Assembly: GCF_021134715.1 (NCBI RefSeq)
Contig: NC_060023.1
Span: forward strand, 11,780,001-11,844,000
Length of the DNA: 64,000 nucleotides
Direction: 5' to 3'
Source of the DNA: Daphnia pulex
Lineage: Eukaryota > Arthropoda > Branchiopoda > Diplostraca > Daphniidae
The notes beneath the pieces are model-generated. The model was not told where the DNA came from, did no database searches, and worked only from the letters and a program-made list of their open reading frames with translations. A program made the position numbers and the translations under genes. Shown piece after piece: positions 47,190 through 57,883 of the stretch. How positions within the stretch are numbered: the first letter of the stretch is position 1; each line of letters begins with the position of its first letter.

Positions 47190-48172
47190 ATGAAAAGTAA
47201 TTATTATGTGAAGGTGATGCCAAGGTTCAATGTCGGAGGAGCTTTCTTCGACTGGAATCGGTCAATCGGATTGTTACGACGCCATCGTTTCATCTCATTC
47301 GTTGTCTGTTTTTGTCTCAATGTCTTTTTTGTCCTTGACATTTTGGTTAATTGCGGCTTATTTGTCGATTTCAATTCCGCCAATGGCCGAGTCCATCCAT
47401 CGCCGTCCTTCCGTTCATCAGAGTAAGATTTTTCATTTTCTAGAAAATTGAATATTTTCTGATCTGATTTTTCTCGTCAGTTTTCCATTGGAGAGCCCGC
47501 CAAGTAAATTAGACGTTCACCTGTTGTGTTGGATTTCGTCCACCAGCCGTGACAAGGAGAATTCGATCCGGGAGACGTGGGGCAAACGGTGCGACAAATT
47601 AATTTTCATCTCCAACTCGCAACCGTTGGGAACGGCAAACAATCGAGCAGAAGGTCAAAGTGATGCTGGTGGTGCTGGAATCGTCCGTTTATTTGCCAGG
47701 ACGACATTGGACGTTTTGAAACAATTGCGTGATCATTATTTGATATGACTCGCATTGGTTCCTCAAAGCTGACGCCGCAACGTGAGTTTACCCAAAATTA
47801 GAAAATTGATTGCAGAATTCGCTTCTCACTTGTATTTGAACGGCCTTTCATTCCACTCTGTCAGTTAGGCTACGTTGTTGTCGACCAATTGAAATTGATG
47901 CTCTCAATCCACAACCCTGCCACACCCTGTTACATGGCTGGTAACAACAGAAATAATTCGGAGATTATCGGCGACGCTTACGTCTTGAGTCGAGAGTCCA
48001 TCCGCCGACTGGTGCGCCAATTCCGGCGGCGAAACCCGGGCGGAGGACCAGCTGATTGCGACAATTGGAGGCATCTCCCGACATCCAACAAGATCACGTC
48101 TGACCTTAAATCAGTGCCGCCAATCTGCGTGGACATGACTTTTATTTTTACGAACACTTGCGCTACCATTTG
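47190..48172 (+). pseudogene. core-1 beta-1,3-GalT-like, broken copy
   Basis: Left-copy counterpart of the gene at 62992 onward. Exons 47190-47422 and 47481-47781 are recognisable, including CWISSTSRDKENSIRETWGK. One extra base near 47747 shifts the frame, so the codons for HYLI are followed by a stop instead of NDSDWFLKAD. The start of exon 3 (near 47865) has an insertion that brings an in-frame TAG next to the acceptor. The C-terminal part also diverges from 48080 on. The acidic motif reads KADAAT here too, so loss of the catalytic aspartates came before the duplication. Confidence 0.8.
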
Positions 48173-48630
48173 AAAATGCCTGCCAATGTTATGAATTAAT
48201 TAGATGTATGCCTTAATTCTTTACTATCGCACCATTTGATCGTTTTTACCTTATAGATGCAGGGCAAATAAATAAACACGCCGATGGGTAGATGAAAGAA
48301 TGTCGTGTTACAAATGAAAATACTTTTATTCGTGTGGGGCTTCGTTTATATTCTGATAACCAATGAGAATAATGAGCTCAGTAAAATAACAACGCCCTAT
48401 AGGCCTACAGAACATCGAGGCTTTAACCTTCGGCTATTCACCGCCATCATGATTTTTCGTGAGCACAGCTAAAAAATATTGAACAGCCCGGGCGATTGTA
48501 TACAGGGAAAAGAAGGACAGACTTGAGTGTAAACGAACCAGCCGTCAGTGTGTGGTATTACCAACGTTAACTATATGTCATACTGTCATACGTGTTGTAG
48601 CTATTAGGCTACCTATTACGTGAAAGGAGG

Positions 48631-49690
48631 ATGATGCGACTTTTTCCCATTCGCGCGCTGTTCTTCGTTTTCCTTCGTCGCTTTCTCGGCTGTTGTTTCT
48701 TGCTTTGCTCTTGTTCGTCCTCGTCACATCTTCAGCCTTGTCGTGGTCGACTCATTTTATGCAGCAGAAAATCCAATAAAAATCGTTTCGCCTCAGCCAC
48801 CACACCAGCCAAAACAAGTAAGTCCACATGTTAAGAAAGGTTTCGTTTCTGAGTAAATTGATATTACCGAAAATTGTTACTTGGTATAAAAAATCGGTAG
48901 GTGCTCCGCTTCGGTGGTTTCAACCTTCGATTTTCAATAGCAATTCTCGACCGAAAATGTACACTCTTAATTTCTTGTTTCCTACTTTTTCCCTTCCTTT
49001 TGTCTACTTCAAAAAGTAGCATAATAACGTATCGAAAAGGTAAGGATGATATTGCAGAATAGTTTGGCACAGCGTACCAGCATCAGACTGCGAAGCAGGA
49101 GATCCGTATTCAATTGCTATCGAAGTCTAATTTTTATTTGAGAATCGATGAATCGATGATTATTAGGCCTACTCACAATAAGTGGCGAGACGTAAATCAC
49201 GTCTCGATTTTCGTAGACTATAATTTACGTTTCCAGCAGGTGCCCGGTTTCCAAAGACTGTACGTCTCGAAAATGTGAGGAATTATTAACAGTGCAGTAC
49301 CTAATAATTGATGGACGAAACATTATATTTATTAATATATTGTTTCCTGGTGCACGTTAAAATGTTATTGGGACAGTTATCTCGTGAGTCTCCTTCGCTG
49401 CAGCAAAAGTCTGGCGGAGATGAGAATGTGCCTCATCCGAATTACAATTTGATGGAAGAAACGTACGGCAAAAAATGGGCAAAGAAATCAAGAGACAAAT
49501 ATTTCTCACCTGCCGATTTTACTGAAGGTAGGGCTAACCAAGTTTCACCTTATTCAGCTTGACCTGCAGATTTGTAATTGCTATATGAATTGGATTTTCA
49601 GAGTATGCCAACAAGAATCAACTGCAACGGGACCATCCGTGTGTCATTCGGCTTATAAGGCAAAAATATCTGCGCCAACCAGCGTCAATT
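48631..49690 (+). pseudogene. 5' half of a Star-like gene, broken
   Basis: Exon 1 (from ATG 48631) matches 55606-55788 but has two extra bases (CGCGCGCTG for CGCTCTG), which shifts the frame in the membrane segment. Exon 2 (LSRESPSLQQKSGGDENVPH to FSPADFTEG) and the start of exon 3 (EYANKNQLQRDHPCVIRLIR) follow. Homology stops at about 49690 after RQPAS. A MITE (48827-49294) lies in intron 1. The FkbM catalytic exons are absent here; a 3' fragment of the same family lies at 40.9-41.3 kb. Confidence 0.85.
48827..49294. mobile_element. MITE of the CACTGTTAA family with verified empty site
   Basis: The ends CATGTTAAG and TTATTAACAGTG are flanked by CA on each side. The homologous intron at 55789 reads straight through (GTAAGTCCAGTACC), showing the empty site and a two-base duplication. 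A tRNA-like A box (TGGCACAGCGT) lies near 49064. Most of the element matches 51268-51717. Confidence 0.8.
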
Positions 49691-49711
49691 CAGATTTGTA
49701 ACAAGCCAAGT

Positions 49712-51164
49712 TTAGCAAAAATTCCATTCTGAAAAACCATCATCAGTTGTTGGACGACATTCTTTCGGGCATGGATATTGGAGCTCTTCTTCAGGTACTG
49801 CCCTATATCCGATGAATAGCCCATTTTTTCTCCTCGTCGGGTACGGTTGACTCGGCTCTGGGATAACTTTACAGCAATAGCTATCGTGAGCCATCTGGTT
49901 ATTATGCAAAGCATTTAGAATTATTATTTACTTACATTATTGGCCATGACATATCAATATTATGCTTGAAATCCATTTACGGTATGTTTCTATAAAGTTA
50001 TCGAATTGGTATAAATAAAGAATAAGCTATTACCATATTAGTAGTAGCTACCGGCCAAATGAGCCTATCTAACAGTTTCTGGTCGTAGTCGTATTCGTGC
50101 AAATGATTTTCGGTAAACATTTTCCTTGCGGCGCCAACAATTAAGGAACGATCCTGGCTGACTTTGACTCCCCAACAACCTATTAGTTGATTATAATAAA
50201 ATTACATCGGACCAATAAAGAATATATGGTACAATTTAGACAAAATAATTTTATGAATAAGTGAGTATTAAAACATCCGCACTCACACCCAACAATAAAT
50301 CGGCAGTGCCAATGATGGTCTCTCATTATATGGAAAATTCTGTCGCTGGCTAGCCATTCATTAACGGCATCCTGTTCACGAGGTATTATTTGACTGTCCG
50401 AGTCCCTCGACATTAGCGTGTCCACCATGTCATCCAGCAAAGGTAACTGTTAATATAGGAAATTATTGCATAAGTCAGTTAGATATATTAATTGATTTAA
50501 AATCTCGTTATAATCTAAGACTGTTAGGATGTTAATAACATAATTATTAAGCCAGTTATTGGTTATTATACCCAGCGCCAGGTCATGGCAAATATATCGG
50601 CCAAATTTCGCTGCTTGATAATTTCTGTCGCATTGCACAAATCGACGTGGCTTCCGCCCAAGTCCAAGGTGTTCTTCAGGATTTCCCAAGACTCGTCGTC
50701 GTTGGTTGTCAAGTTGTGATAAATCCTTACAGTCCAACCTCAGAATATGACAGTCCATATTCACAAGAAATGTTCAAATTTTCTAGTGTGTTTTATAAAT
50801 TCTGCTTACCGGGGTAGATGTAGGGAATCTTACTGAGAGTCTCTCTGAAGGGCTTCAAATATTTATGAACAATGTCCTTTCGCGAGAAGTCTCCGTAAAT
50901 GGAATATGCAATGATTTTTTGATGAGGGCCTCTCATATCAGCAGTATGACTGCAAGCTGAATTGAAATTCTTTACATTTTGAAATTGATGCTGAGAAACA
51001 GCTAGAGATCTTTTTCCTAACTGATATTTGGCATTGCAAATTTGAAATCCGCACATCTGATATAAAGCGAATAAAACAATCACCAACGCACTCGCTAAAA
51101 TATAAATTCGTGGTGCTCTATGGCAAAACCGGACAAATCTATGACAATATTTTATTCGAAACAT
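49712..51164 (-). CDS. unrecognised glycosyltransferase-like type II membrane protein, five exons
   Basis: I assembled five minus-strand exons: 50810-51164, 50572-50738, 50287-50446, 50034-50179 and 49712-49894. They join in frame to 336 residues, all with GT-AG borders (phases 1, 0, 1, 0). A basic N-terminus and membrane segment (IYILASALVIVLFALYQM) give Golgi-type topology. The lumenal part has KIIAYSIYGDFSRKDIVHKY, IYPGWTVRIYHNLT, LADIFAMTWRW, LMSRDSDSQIIPREQDAVNE, HIMRDHHWHCRF and a Cys/Pro-rich end (PYPTRRKNGLFIG, CPKECRP). SRDSDS recalls the DxD motif of nucleotide-sugar enzymes. I remember uncharacterised arthropod and bacterial proteins with the same YSLYG, SRDSDS and MRDHPWH blocks, but I cannot name a family. 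Its neighbours argue for glycan work. The exon 4-5 join (ending NM, starting MAHDS) is the least certain. Confidence 0.72.
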
Positions 51165-51267
51165 ATTTTCTTTGACAGGCTCCAATTTTAGCTATCTCGT
51201 ATGCGCGATCTCGTTGGAGTCGCCCTTATATACCTACGGATGTTGGCAGGATATAACTGGGCAACTT

Positions 51268-51717
51268 CACTGTTAAGAAATGGTCTCGTATTTGGGTACA
51301 CGATATTAACGAAAAATGTTACTGGGTCTCTAAAATCGGTAGGTTCTCCGTTTCGGTAGTTATAACCTTCGGTTTTCAATAGCACGTCTCGACCAAAAAT
51401 GTACATTCTCAATTTTTGTTTCCTACTTTTTCCCTTCCTTTTGTCTAGTTAAAAAAACAGCCTAAAATGTATCGAAAAGGTACTGTCATCTACAACATAT
51501 AGAAATGGCACAGCGGATCAGCATCCGACTGTGATGCCGGAGACCCGAGTTCAATTCCTACAGAAGTCTAATCTTTTATTTGAGAATGGACGATTATTAC
51601 TCACGATTTGCGAGACGGAAAACACGTCTCGATTTTCGTAGATTATAATATACGTTTCCAGGTGCCCGGTTTCCGAGGACTGTACGTCTCGAAAAATGTG
51701 AGGTATTATTAACAGTG
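51268..51717. mobile_element. MITE of the CACTGTTAA family
   Basis: The ends CACTGTTAAG and TTATTAACAGTG are flanked by TT on both sides. Internal tRNA-like segment at about 51504-51560 has A box TGGCACAGCGG and B box GAGTTCAATTCC. It lies about 100 bp upstream of the start of the five-exon gene. Confidence 0.75.
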
Positions 51718-52717
51718 TTTCTAATATCATAGAAAGCCTAAGGTCTTATAGAATAGTCATGCGATGCGATAATGTCGTTAGGAATACATTAGCAATCAGT
51801 CCCGAGGCTGAACTCGTTCTTGATGCTAATCGCCTTATGGCGATACGGCAATTAATATAGGTTACTCTTCTCACAGTCAAACACCAATCGAAACGTTAGT
51901 TAAAACTTAAAACACTAATTGTGATTTACAACAAGAATAGTATTCATGGCTGTCTTGGAGAATTGGCCGTGTCAACCGAACCCTGGCAAACAGCAGACAA
52001 CTATATTTATAATATTCGAAAAAAAAAAAAACCCAAGAACTAAAATTTTGGGTTCCGCCTTGTTTAAAGTTGGGGTATAATGCGGTACCGTATAATGCGG
52101 TACCGTATAATGTTGTAGTTGGTTTTATAACGGCCTTAACTAATGCTGGGAGTTCAATTAATGAAGTAGCGGAAATAAATAATACGCTAAATAGCAGTTT
52201 AGATAATGAGAGTGTATATCGCCAATGCCGCTAATGTATTCACCACTTGCATGTTATCTAATATATATACATATATGATATACCTAAGTTGACATCATCT
52301 ATAATCTAATCCCTTGGGGGACATATCATGGACCTGAATTGGCCCATGCTCATGATATCATGAGTGTATCATGCTGAGATTGTATTAATTGATTTATAAT
52401 TTTGTATACGTAGCTACACAGTTGTAACAAAAAAAGAAAATCTATATATAATAATGACCATTTCTATCACTTCAAGCAACACGTAGCCCACGGTCAAAAT
52501 TGAAAAGAATCTACAATTCGACACTGAAACTGTCTGCGTCTGTTCACCTCGTCCTGTGCATCAAATCGACGTAAGATTTGATATATTGCTCAGAATTTGT
52601 CTTTTTCTATTATTTCATCGCCAAGAAAGAAAGTGAACCGAGCAATATAGATATCAGTGTAACATGTAACAGTGAATTTATCTCCTTGGTGCGCTGAATA
52701 GTTTTATACGCTCAACG
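51718..52717. other. intergenic, promoter side of methyltransferase gene
   Basis: Contains a short tandem of TATAATGCGGTACCG (52075-52110) and TA-rich runs near 52260. No gene is seen. Confidence 0.4.
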
Positions 52718-53671
52718 ATGATGTCATTCATTTATTCTGGTTTCACTTGGAAACGGAATATTAACGCAAAAAGGTTATTCACATTGGCCGTCATTATTTC
52801 CACATTGGCTGTTTTATTTTTCGTCAAAGTGTTTCAATCGACGATTGTCAATGTGGCCCGGAATGACATCCAGCATGATGGGCATCCCAGCAGCAATTCC
52901 GTCACCACCGATTGGGACAATCTCCTGGACTCGACGACATTAACTGGCGCCCAGATCATGCAGTACTTGAAATGGAGCAACCGACAATCCTGCCAGTTGG
53001 TCAACGACTTTGGCGGGACGATGAGGACAAATCCGTCCGGATGGGACGGTCAGAAATCGGTGTGCCTCGACCCGGAAGTGGCGCCAATTCCGGACCAATG
53101 TCTCGTCTACTCGTTTGGCATTAAAAACGAGTGGTCGTTTGACGAGCAAATTTCGGCCTACGGTTGCCAAGTGTACGCCTTCGATCCGTCCATGGCCGGC
53201 CAGGATCACTACGACCACAATCCCGGCAATGTCCATTTCTTCAAATGGGGACTGGGCGAGCGGGACCAACACGACGCCGATTACAATTGGACGATCCGCT
53301 CACTTTCGTCCATCTACGAGGAATTGTCGGCCCGTCACGGCCGCAGGATCATCGACTATTTAAAAATCGACGTCGAATTCGACGAGTGGATCGCTCTGCC
53401 GGAAATAATCACTTCCGGAATGTTGTCCAACGTCCGGCAGCTGGCGATGGAAGTCCACATGGATTTCGAAGCTTCGCTGGACCAGCACCGCCAATGGGCC
53501 AAACTGTTGAGGTCCATCGAGACGATGGGGATGATCCGCTTCGATTCCGAGTACAATCCCTGGTACGTCGGGAGTTTCGTTCGGATTCCATTAGAGGGAC
53601 CTTTGGGTTATGAAATCGCCTGGTACAATGGCAATCTTTCACATGTTAACACGAATAATAATAAACGATGA
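52718..53671 (+). CDS. METTL24-type methyltransferase, type II membrane protein
   Basis: One uninterrupted frame of 317 residues from ATG 52718. Residues about 19-37 (LFTLAVIISTLAVLFFVKV) form a membrane anchor. The lumenal domain matches the METTL24-like (Methyltransf_22) family: WSNRQSCQLVNDFGG, KSVCLDPEVAPIPDQCLVYS, FGIKNEWSFDEQISAYGCQV, YAFDPSM and LKIDVEFDEWIALPEI. These correspond to the glycine-rich SAM-binding loop, the acidic residue after strand 2, and the acidic strand-4 region. The C-terminal IRFDSEYNPWYVGSF follows. The family is poorly characterised; given its neighbours, methylation of a glycan in the Golgi is a reasonable inference. Higher GC than its surroundings is typical for exons here. 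The pseudogene at 3.2-3.9 kb is a diverged relative. Confidence 0.85.
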   Translation: MMSFIYSGFTWKRNINAKRLFTLAVIISTLAVLFFVKVFQSTIVNVARNDIQHDGHPSSNSVTTDWDNLLDSTTLTGAQIMQYLKWSNRQSCQLVNDFGGTMRTNPSGWDGQKSVCLDPEVAPIPDQCLVYSFGIKNEWSFDEQISAYGCQVYAFDPSMAGQDHYDHNPGNVHFFKWGLGERDQHDADYNWTIRSLSSIYEELSARHGRRIIDYLKIDVEFDEWIALPEIITSGMLSNVRQLAMEVHMDFEASLDQHRQWAKLLRSIETMGMIRFDSEYNPWYVGSFVRIPLEGPLGYEIAWYNGNLSHVNTNNNKR

Positions 53672-54435
53672 TCCTCTTCTGTCAATCAACTCGCCTTATG
53701 CAATTTTACTATGGTGAAAGTGAACGCAGTTCATACGCCAGTCATACGCCAGTTCCTGTTTGATGTGAAGAATAAGAACAAATGTGAAAATTCAAATTTC
53801 ACTGTACAAGTCTAATAAGACAAAAATAAAATAAGATTCAATTGATCAAAAGCGCTCCAGTCAAAAATGCGATTGCATAATAATAATGTGTTGTATCAAG
53901 GCCAGCTGCTGGCCAACGCTTCCACAGGCACTTTGACCGTGACTCCAGCACGTATCAACATCTTATTATACTTTCCTACCGTAATATCATTAGCCCCGCG
54001 GTATTAAACAGGAAAGAATGCGAAGAAAGGTCGAACGAAACAGAATCGATGGGCTTTTGATAACAAAATTACATACAGAATAACAATTCCATCGCATTGG
54101 GGGATTTCTAATACCCTAAAGCCATTTTTACCCACCGAAATTAAAAGTATGGAAAAATGTTCAGTAAAAGATGATTACAATAAACTTACAAAGCATTTTT
54201 AAGTGTTGAAGCCAAAAATAATATTCGCAAAACATATGGAATAAGGTCTACATCTAAAGTCATAGCAATCTTTTCCTACTTAGAAATAAGAGTATCAAAT
54301 ATAGGCCTACCTTTTAAAAAATGAGCTTACGGTGTTTCTTTTTTCCTTTAGCCTTTCACATGAGTTTTTATCTAGCATTTGTTGAATGTACCTATACGCA
54401 GTCTCGGTTGCGTTGAGACGACCGTGTGTTCCATC
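53672..54435. other. intergenic, no gene seen
   Basis: An AATAAA-like signal near 53825 probably serves the methyltransferase gene. Nothing else is supported. Confidence 0.4.
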
Positions 54436-54880
54436 ATGATCTTGTGTAAATCAATTCAATTCTTATTGGCGGAGTTAATTAATCGTCGCCGAAAACCAGT
54501 GCTGCTGTTGGTCCTTGTGTGCTGGATAACATTTTGTGTTTCATTTTATTCCTTCTGACGATTTCCTATCACAAGCTTATGATCACTTTCAATCCATACC
54601 GCGGAGAAAGTCCCTGTGCATAGACAGTTTGGTCCTAACTCCTCCGCCATCTGCTGACGGCCTTGTCATGACGGCCAATCTCCTGCCCAGCCAGTGGACA
54701 CCTTTCAACGGCAGACAATTCAACGATCGTCGCATCTTCTTCCATTAAACGAGCGGCAAAGCCCAACTGAATTTGCAGCAGAGCTGCGCCGTAGAATCGG
54801 CGGCCAAACACAATCCCGACCGGCCCGTCCAGCTCTTTCTCCGGCCGGAATCGAGTGGATGTTATTCCAGTAGTGCAGAA
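54436..54880 (+). pseudogene. A4GALT-type glycosyltransferase, 5' fragment with nonsense codon
   Basis: The frame starts at ATG 54436 with a basic N-terminus and membrane segment (PVLLLVLVCWITFCVSFY), then meets TGA near 54556. A shift of frame restores DDFLSQAYDHFQSIPRR to NDRRIFFH, followed by TAA where the family has a Glu (FFHET), and then TSGKAQLNLQQSCAVESAA and KHNPDRPVQLFL. This is the N-terminal half of the DxD domain. The DxD motif itself and the C-terminal domain are absent. It is not a copy of either intact A4GALT-type gene here and represents a separate subfamily. Confidence 0.78.
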
Positions 54881-54889
54881 TGATTATGA

Positions 54890-55200
54890 GAACCTAGAAA
54901 CCTGCATGTTCCAAATTTGCTAAATGTTCCTGACTAATAGCATTTATTATCATTTAAGCCTCGCTGTCAATGCAATGGGGGTTTGTTTACAGCACTGTAT
55001 AACATTTTCCTTTGTGTAGATTTCAGGTCAGCCATCGTAATCACAAGATATGCAAAATTTTCTTGTGCTGGTATTGATCTTTCATCAGCAGCAATCTCAG
55101 TATCATCGCTTGGGTTAATTTTCGTTACTTTTTATATACCTGAGACCTGCTAGATTTTTGATTGATGTGTGACTGTGAAATAATGCCGGTTAATTCTTGA
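54890..55200 (+). repeat. third, diverged copy of a spacer segment
   Basis: Matches about 43960-44180 and 59800-60020, with words AGCCATCGTAA, CACAAGATATGCAA and TTTTCTTGTGCT in the same order. It shows that another partial copy of the unit once lay just left of the intact Star-like gene. Confidence 0.65.
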
Positions 55201-55602
55201 CTAGCACCACCAATATCATTTTACCTAAGATGCGTCGAATGAATAAACACGCCGATGGGTAGATGAAAGAATGTCGTGTTACAAGTGAAATTACTTTCAT
55301 TCGGGCGGAGCTTTTTTTCTGATAACCAATGAGAATAATGAACTTATTTTCGCTTATTTAAAAAAAAAAACAACCCCCCATAGAACTTTGAGGCTTTAAC
55401 CTTCAGCTATTCACCGCCATCATGAATTTTCGTGAATAGAACATAAAAGTATTATATTGCCGAACCACAACGAACGATTGTACAGGGACAACAAGGAGAG
55501 AAAACTGAAAACAAACCAGCCGTCAGTGTGCGGTATAGCCAACGTCAACCATCGTACATGTTGTAGCTACTATCAAGTTAATCTAATATTACGTGAAGGG
55601 AT

Positions 55603-57077
55603 ATGATGATGAGACTTTTTCCCATTCGCTCTGTTCTTCGTTTCCCTTCGTCGCTTTCTCGGCTGTTGCTACCTGCTTTGCTCTTGTTCGTCCTCTACAT
55701 CTTCAGTCTCGTCGTGGTGGACTCATTTTATGCAGCAGAAAATCCAATACAAATCGTGTCGTCTCAACCACCAGACCAGCCCAAACTAGTAAGTCCAGTA
55801 CCTATAATAATTGGACTAAACATTATATCTATTAATTGTTTCTTGGTGACGTTAAATTGTTATTGGGACAGTTATCTCATGAGTCTCTTCCACGGAATCA
55901 AAAGTCTGACGGTGATGAGAAAGTGCCTCAACCGAAATATAATTTGATGGAAGAAACGTATGGTAGAAAATGGGCAAAGAAATCGGATGACAATTATTTC
56001 TCGCCTGCCGATTGTACTGAAGGTAATTTAAAGTTTCACCTTCATATGGCACCTGCAGGGTTTTTTTTTATTGTTACAACGAATTGATGGATTTTCAGAG
56101 TATGCCAACAAGAATCAACTGCAACAGGACCACCCGTGTGTCATTCGGCTTATAAGGCAAAAATATCTGCGCCAACCAGCACCCACAACTATTCCTTATC
56201 AACTGGGAGATCCCCAAACTCTCGATCCCTCTGACGGCCAAGCTCAGGGAATTTTAAGGATCTTGCGCAATCAAGTGACTATTTTCTCGTTCAGTTTTAT
56301 TCTTCTTCAATTGTTATTACATTTTCTTTTGTAGACTAAAGGATTTTTCATCGAGTGCGGTGCGTATGACGGCGAAACTCTATCCAACACGTTATACATG
56401 GAGCGATCCTTCCAGTGGAGCGGACTGCTCATCGAGGCCGATCAAATATCTCACGCTCAACTCGTGAACCGCAATCGTCGAGCCTACACTTCGCCCGTTT
56501 GTCTCAGCACCAAACCTTACCCCATGGAAGTAAGTGGTTTACTTTAGTTGGGAAATCATTATCTTGATTTTTTACTTGTTATTTGTAGGTTGTTTTTAAC
56601 GCAACCGTCGGGACTCTGGGATCGATTCTAGAGGATCAAAAAAATTCGGATCAAACGTCCGACAAGAAGAAGACGGAATCTGCAAAAGGCACAGAAAACA
56701 TTTACAAAGTTCAATGTTTCCCGCTGTACTCGATGCTAGTCGCTGTGGGTAGAACTCGAGTCGACTATTTCAGTTTGGACGTCGAAGGTTCCGAGTACAA
56801 AATATTGGCAACCATTCCTTGGCACAAAGTCGACATCAAGGTATTTGACAGTAAATTGATTTCCGGTTGGATGTGCAACATCTAATTTTATTTTTTTATT
56901 GTAATGGAGACGTTGACTGTGGAATGGAATCACGTCCCAGAAGGTGAAGCCGCCATGACTCGATTGATGGAGAAGAACAAATTCGTCAAGTTTGGTTTGA
57001 TTGAAATGAAATTCTCTCATGAAGTAGTTTACGTCCAGGATTTCCTGGACGACTTGAGAAAGTTCGAAGACTATTAA
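55603..57077 (+). CDS. Star-like FkbM-family methyltransferase, type II membrane protein
   Basis: Six exons join in frame to 375 residues: 55603-55788, 55872-56022, 56099-56274, 56335-56529, 56589-56840 and 56910-57077. The anchor is near the N-terminus (LLLPALLLFVLYIFSLVVV). The stem has YNLMEETYGRKWAKKS; exon 3 has HPCVIRLIRQKYLRQPA. Exon 4 holds the SAM-binding block FFIECGAYDGETLSNTLYME and WSGLLIEAD. Exon 5 has YFSLDVEGSEYKIL, and exon 6 VEWNHVPEGEAAM. These are the features of the Methyltransf_21/FkbM fold. The overall plan, a type II membrane protein with a C-terminal FkbM domain, is that of Drosophila Star. Bacterial FkbM enzymes O-methylate sugars or polyketides; a glycan substrate is inferred. 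The last acceptor (GGAG) is weak. Relics lie at 38.3, 40.9 and 48.6 kb. Confidence 0.86.
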
Positions 57078-57883
57078 ATAGGCTAATAATTAGACTTATT
57101 TACCTTGAACCAATTCCGGAAAAAATGTCCAAAAACGTAAAAATGGGCGTATATGTATTCATCAATTTGCTGTAATAGCCTGCATCAACAGGTTTCGAAC
57201 GAAAGAAATTCAATTAGGCTATTTCATGGCATTTACTATATACTGCTTCAGTTAAGCGCTATTGGCGTGAAAGCAATAAACGAAGTCATGAAATAATGGC
57301 AACCGACGGCCACTATCGCCGTGTCGTGATCAAAGTTAAATGCACAAGCGTCAGAACTACACGCTGCAGCTAGTGCAAGTAGTAGGCCTATACACCTCAA
57401 GAGATTCTGCTTTTCTGTCAAATATGTCTATATAGCTCACTAAAACTATTCACTGATGAATGTCACCCGTCAAACATGCAGGTTCAACAGTTTATCACAT
57501 TATTCATCAATGGATTCTGAATGGAGATGACGGTTAAATGTGATGGTGAGAGTTTTCCTCCCAAGAATCAATTTTTCAATTTCCCTTCCTTCCTGAAAGA
57601 AAGCCACAACACGATCAGCCATTCAGCCTGTAGCATTTTGAATATACAATTTGTGTGGAGCATTTTTTAAATACATGACTGTAATAGCCACGAGCTCCAT
57701 TCGACATTAAAAGAAAATATGATGCCAGCAGACATTTTTCTTAGATAGAGCAGTGTATAATCCATTCACGGCGTGGATTGCAGTCAAGCACGTCGTGAAG
57801 GGTCAACAACTTACGGTAAATCCTAGCTATTAGTCAATATCTTTTGCAATAAATTGTCGTACTGTTTTGGGGGGTTTCAGAGA
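57078..57883. other. spacer within duplication
   Basis: Nearly identical to 41346-42150. No gene is seen. Confidence 0.4.

Larger units (their letters stand above)
40866..48172. repeat. segmental duplication, left copy (right copy 56599 to beyond 64000)
   Basis: A direct repeat of at least 7.3 kb, with offset about 15.73 kb at the left end, 15.82 kb in the middle and 15.81 kb at the right. Non-coding parts such as 41350-42150 against 57080-57885 differ at only a few sites, so the event is recent. Gene order in both copies is Star-like, PC-esterase, fucosyltransferase (opposite strand), core-1 GalT-like. The left copy has gathered the lesions. Confidence 0.9.
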
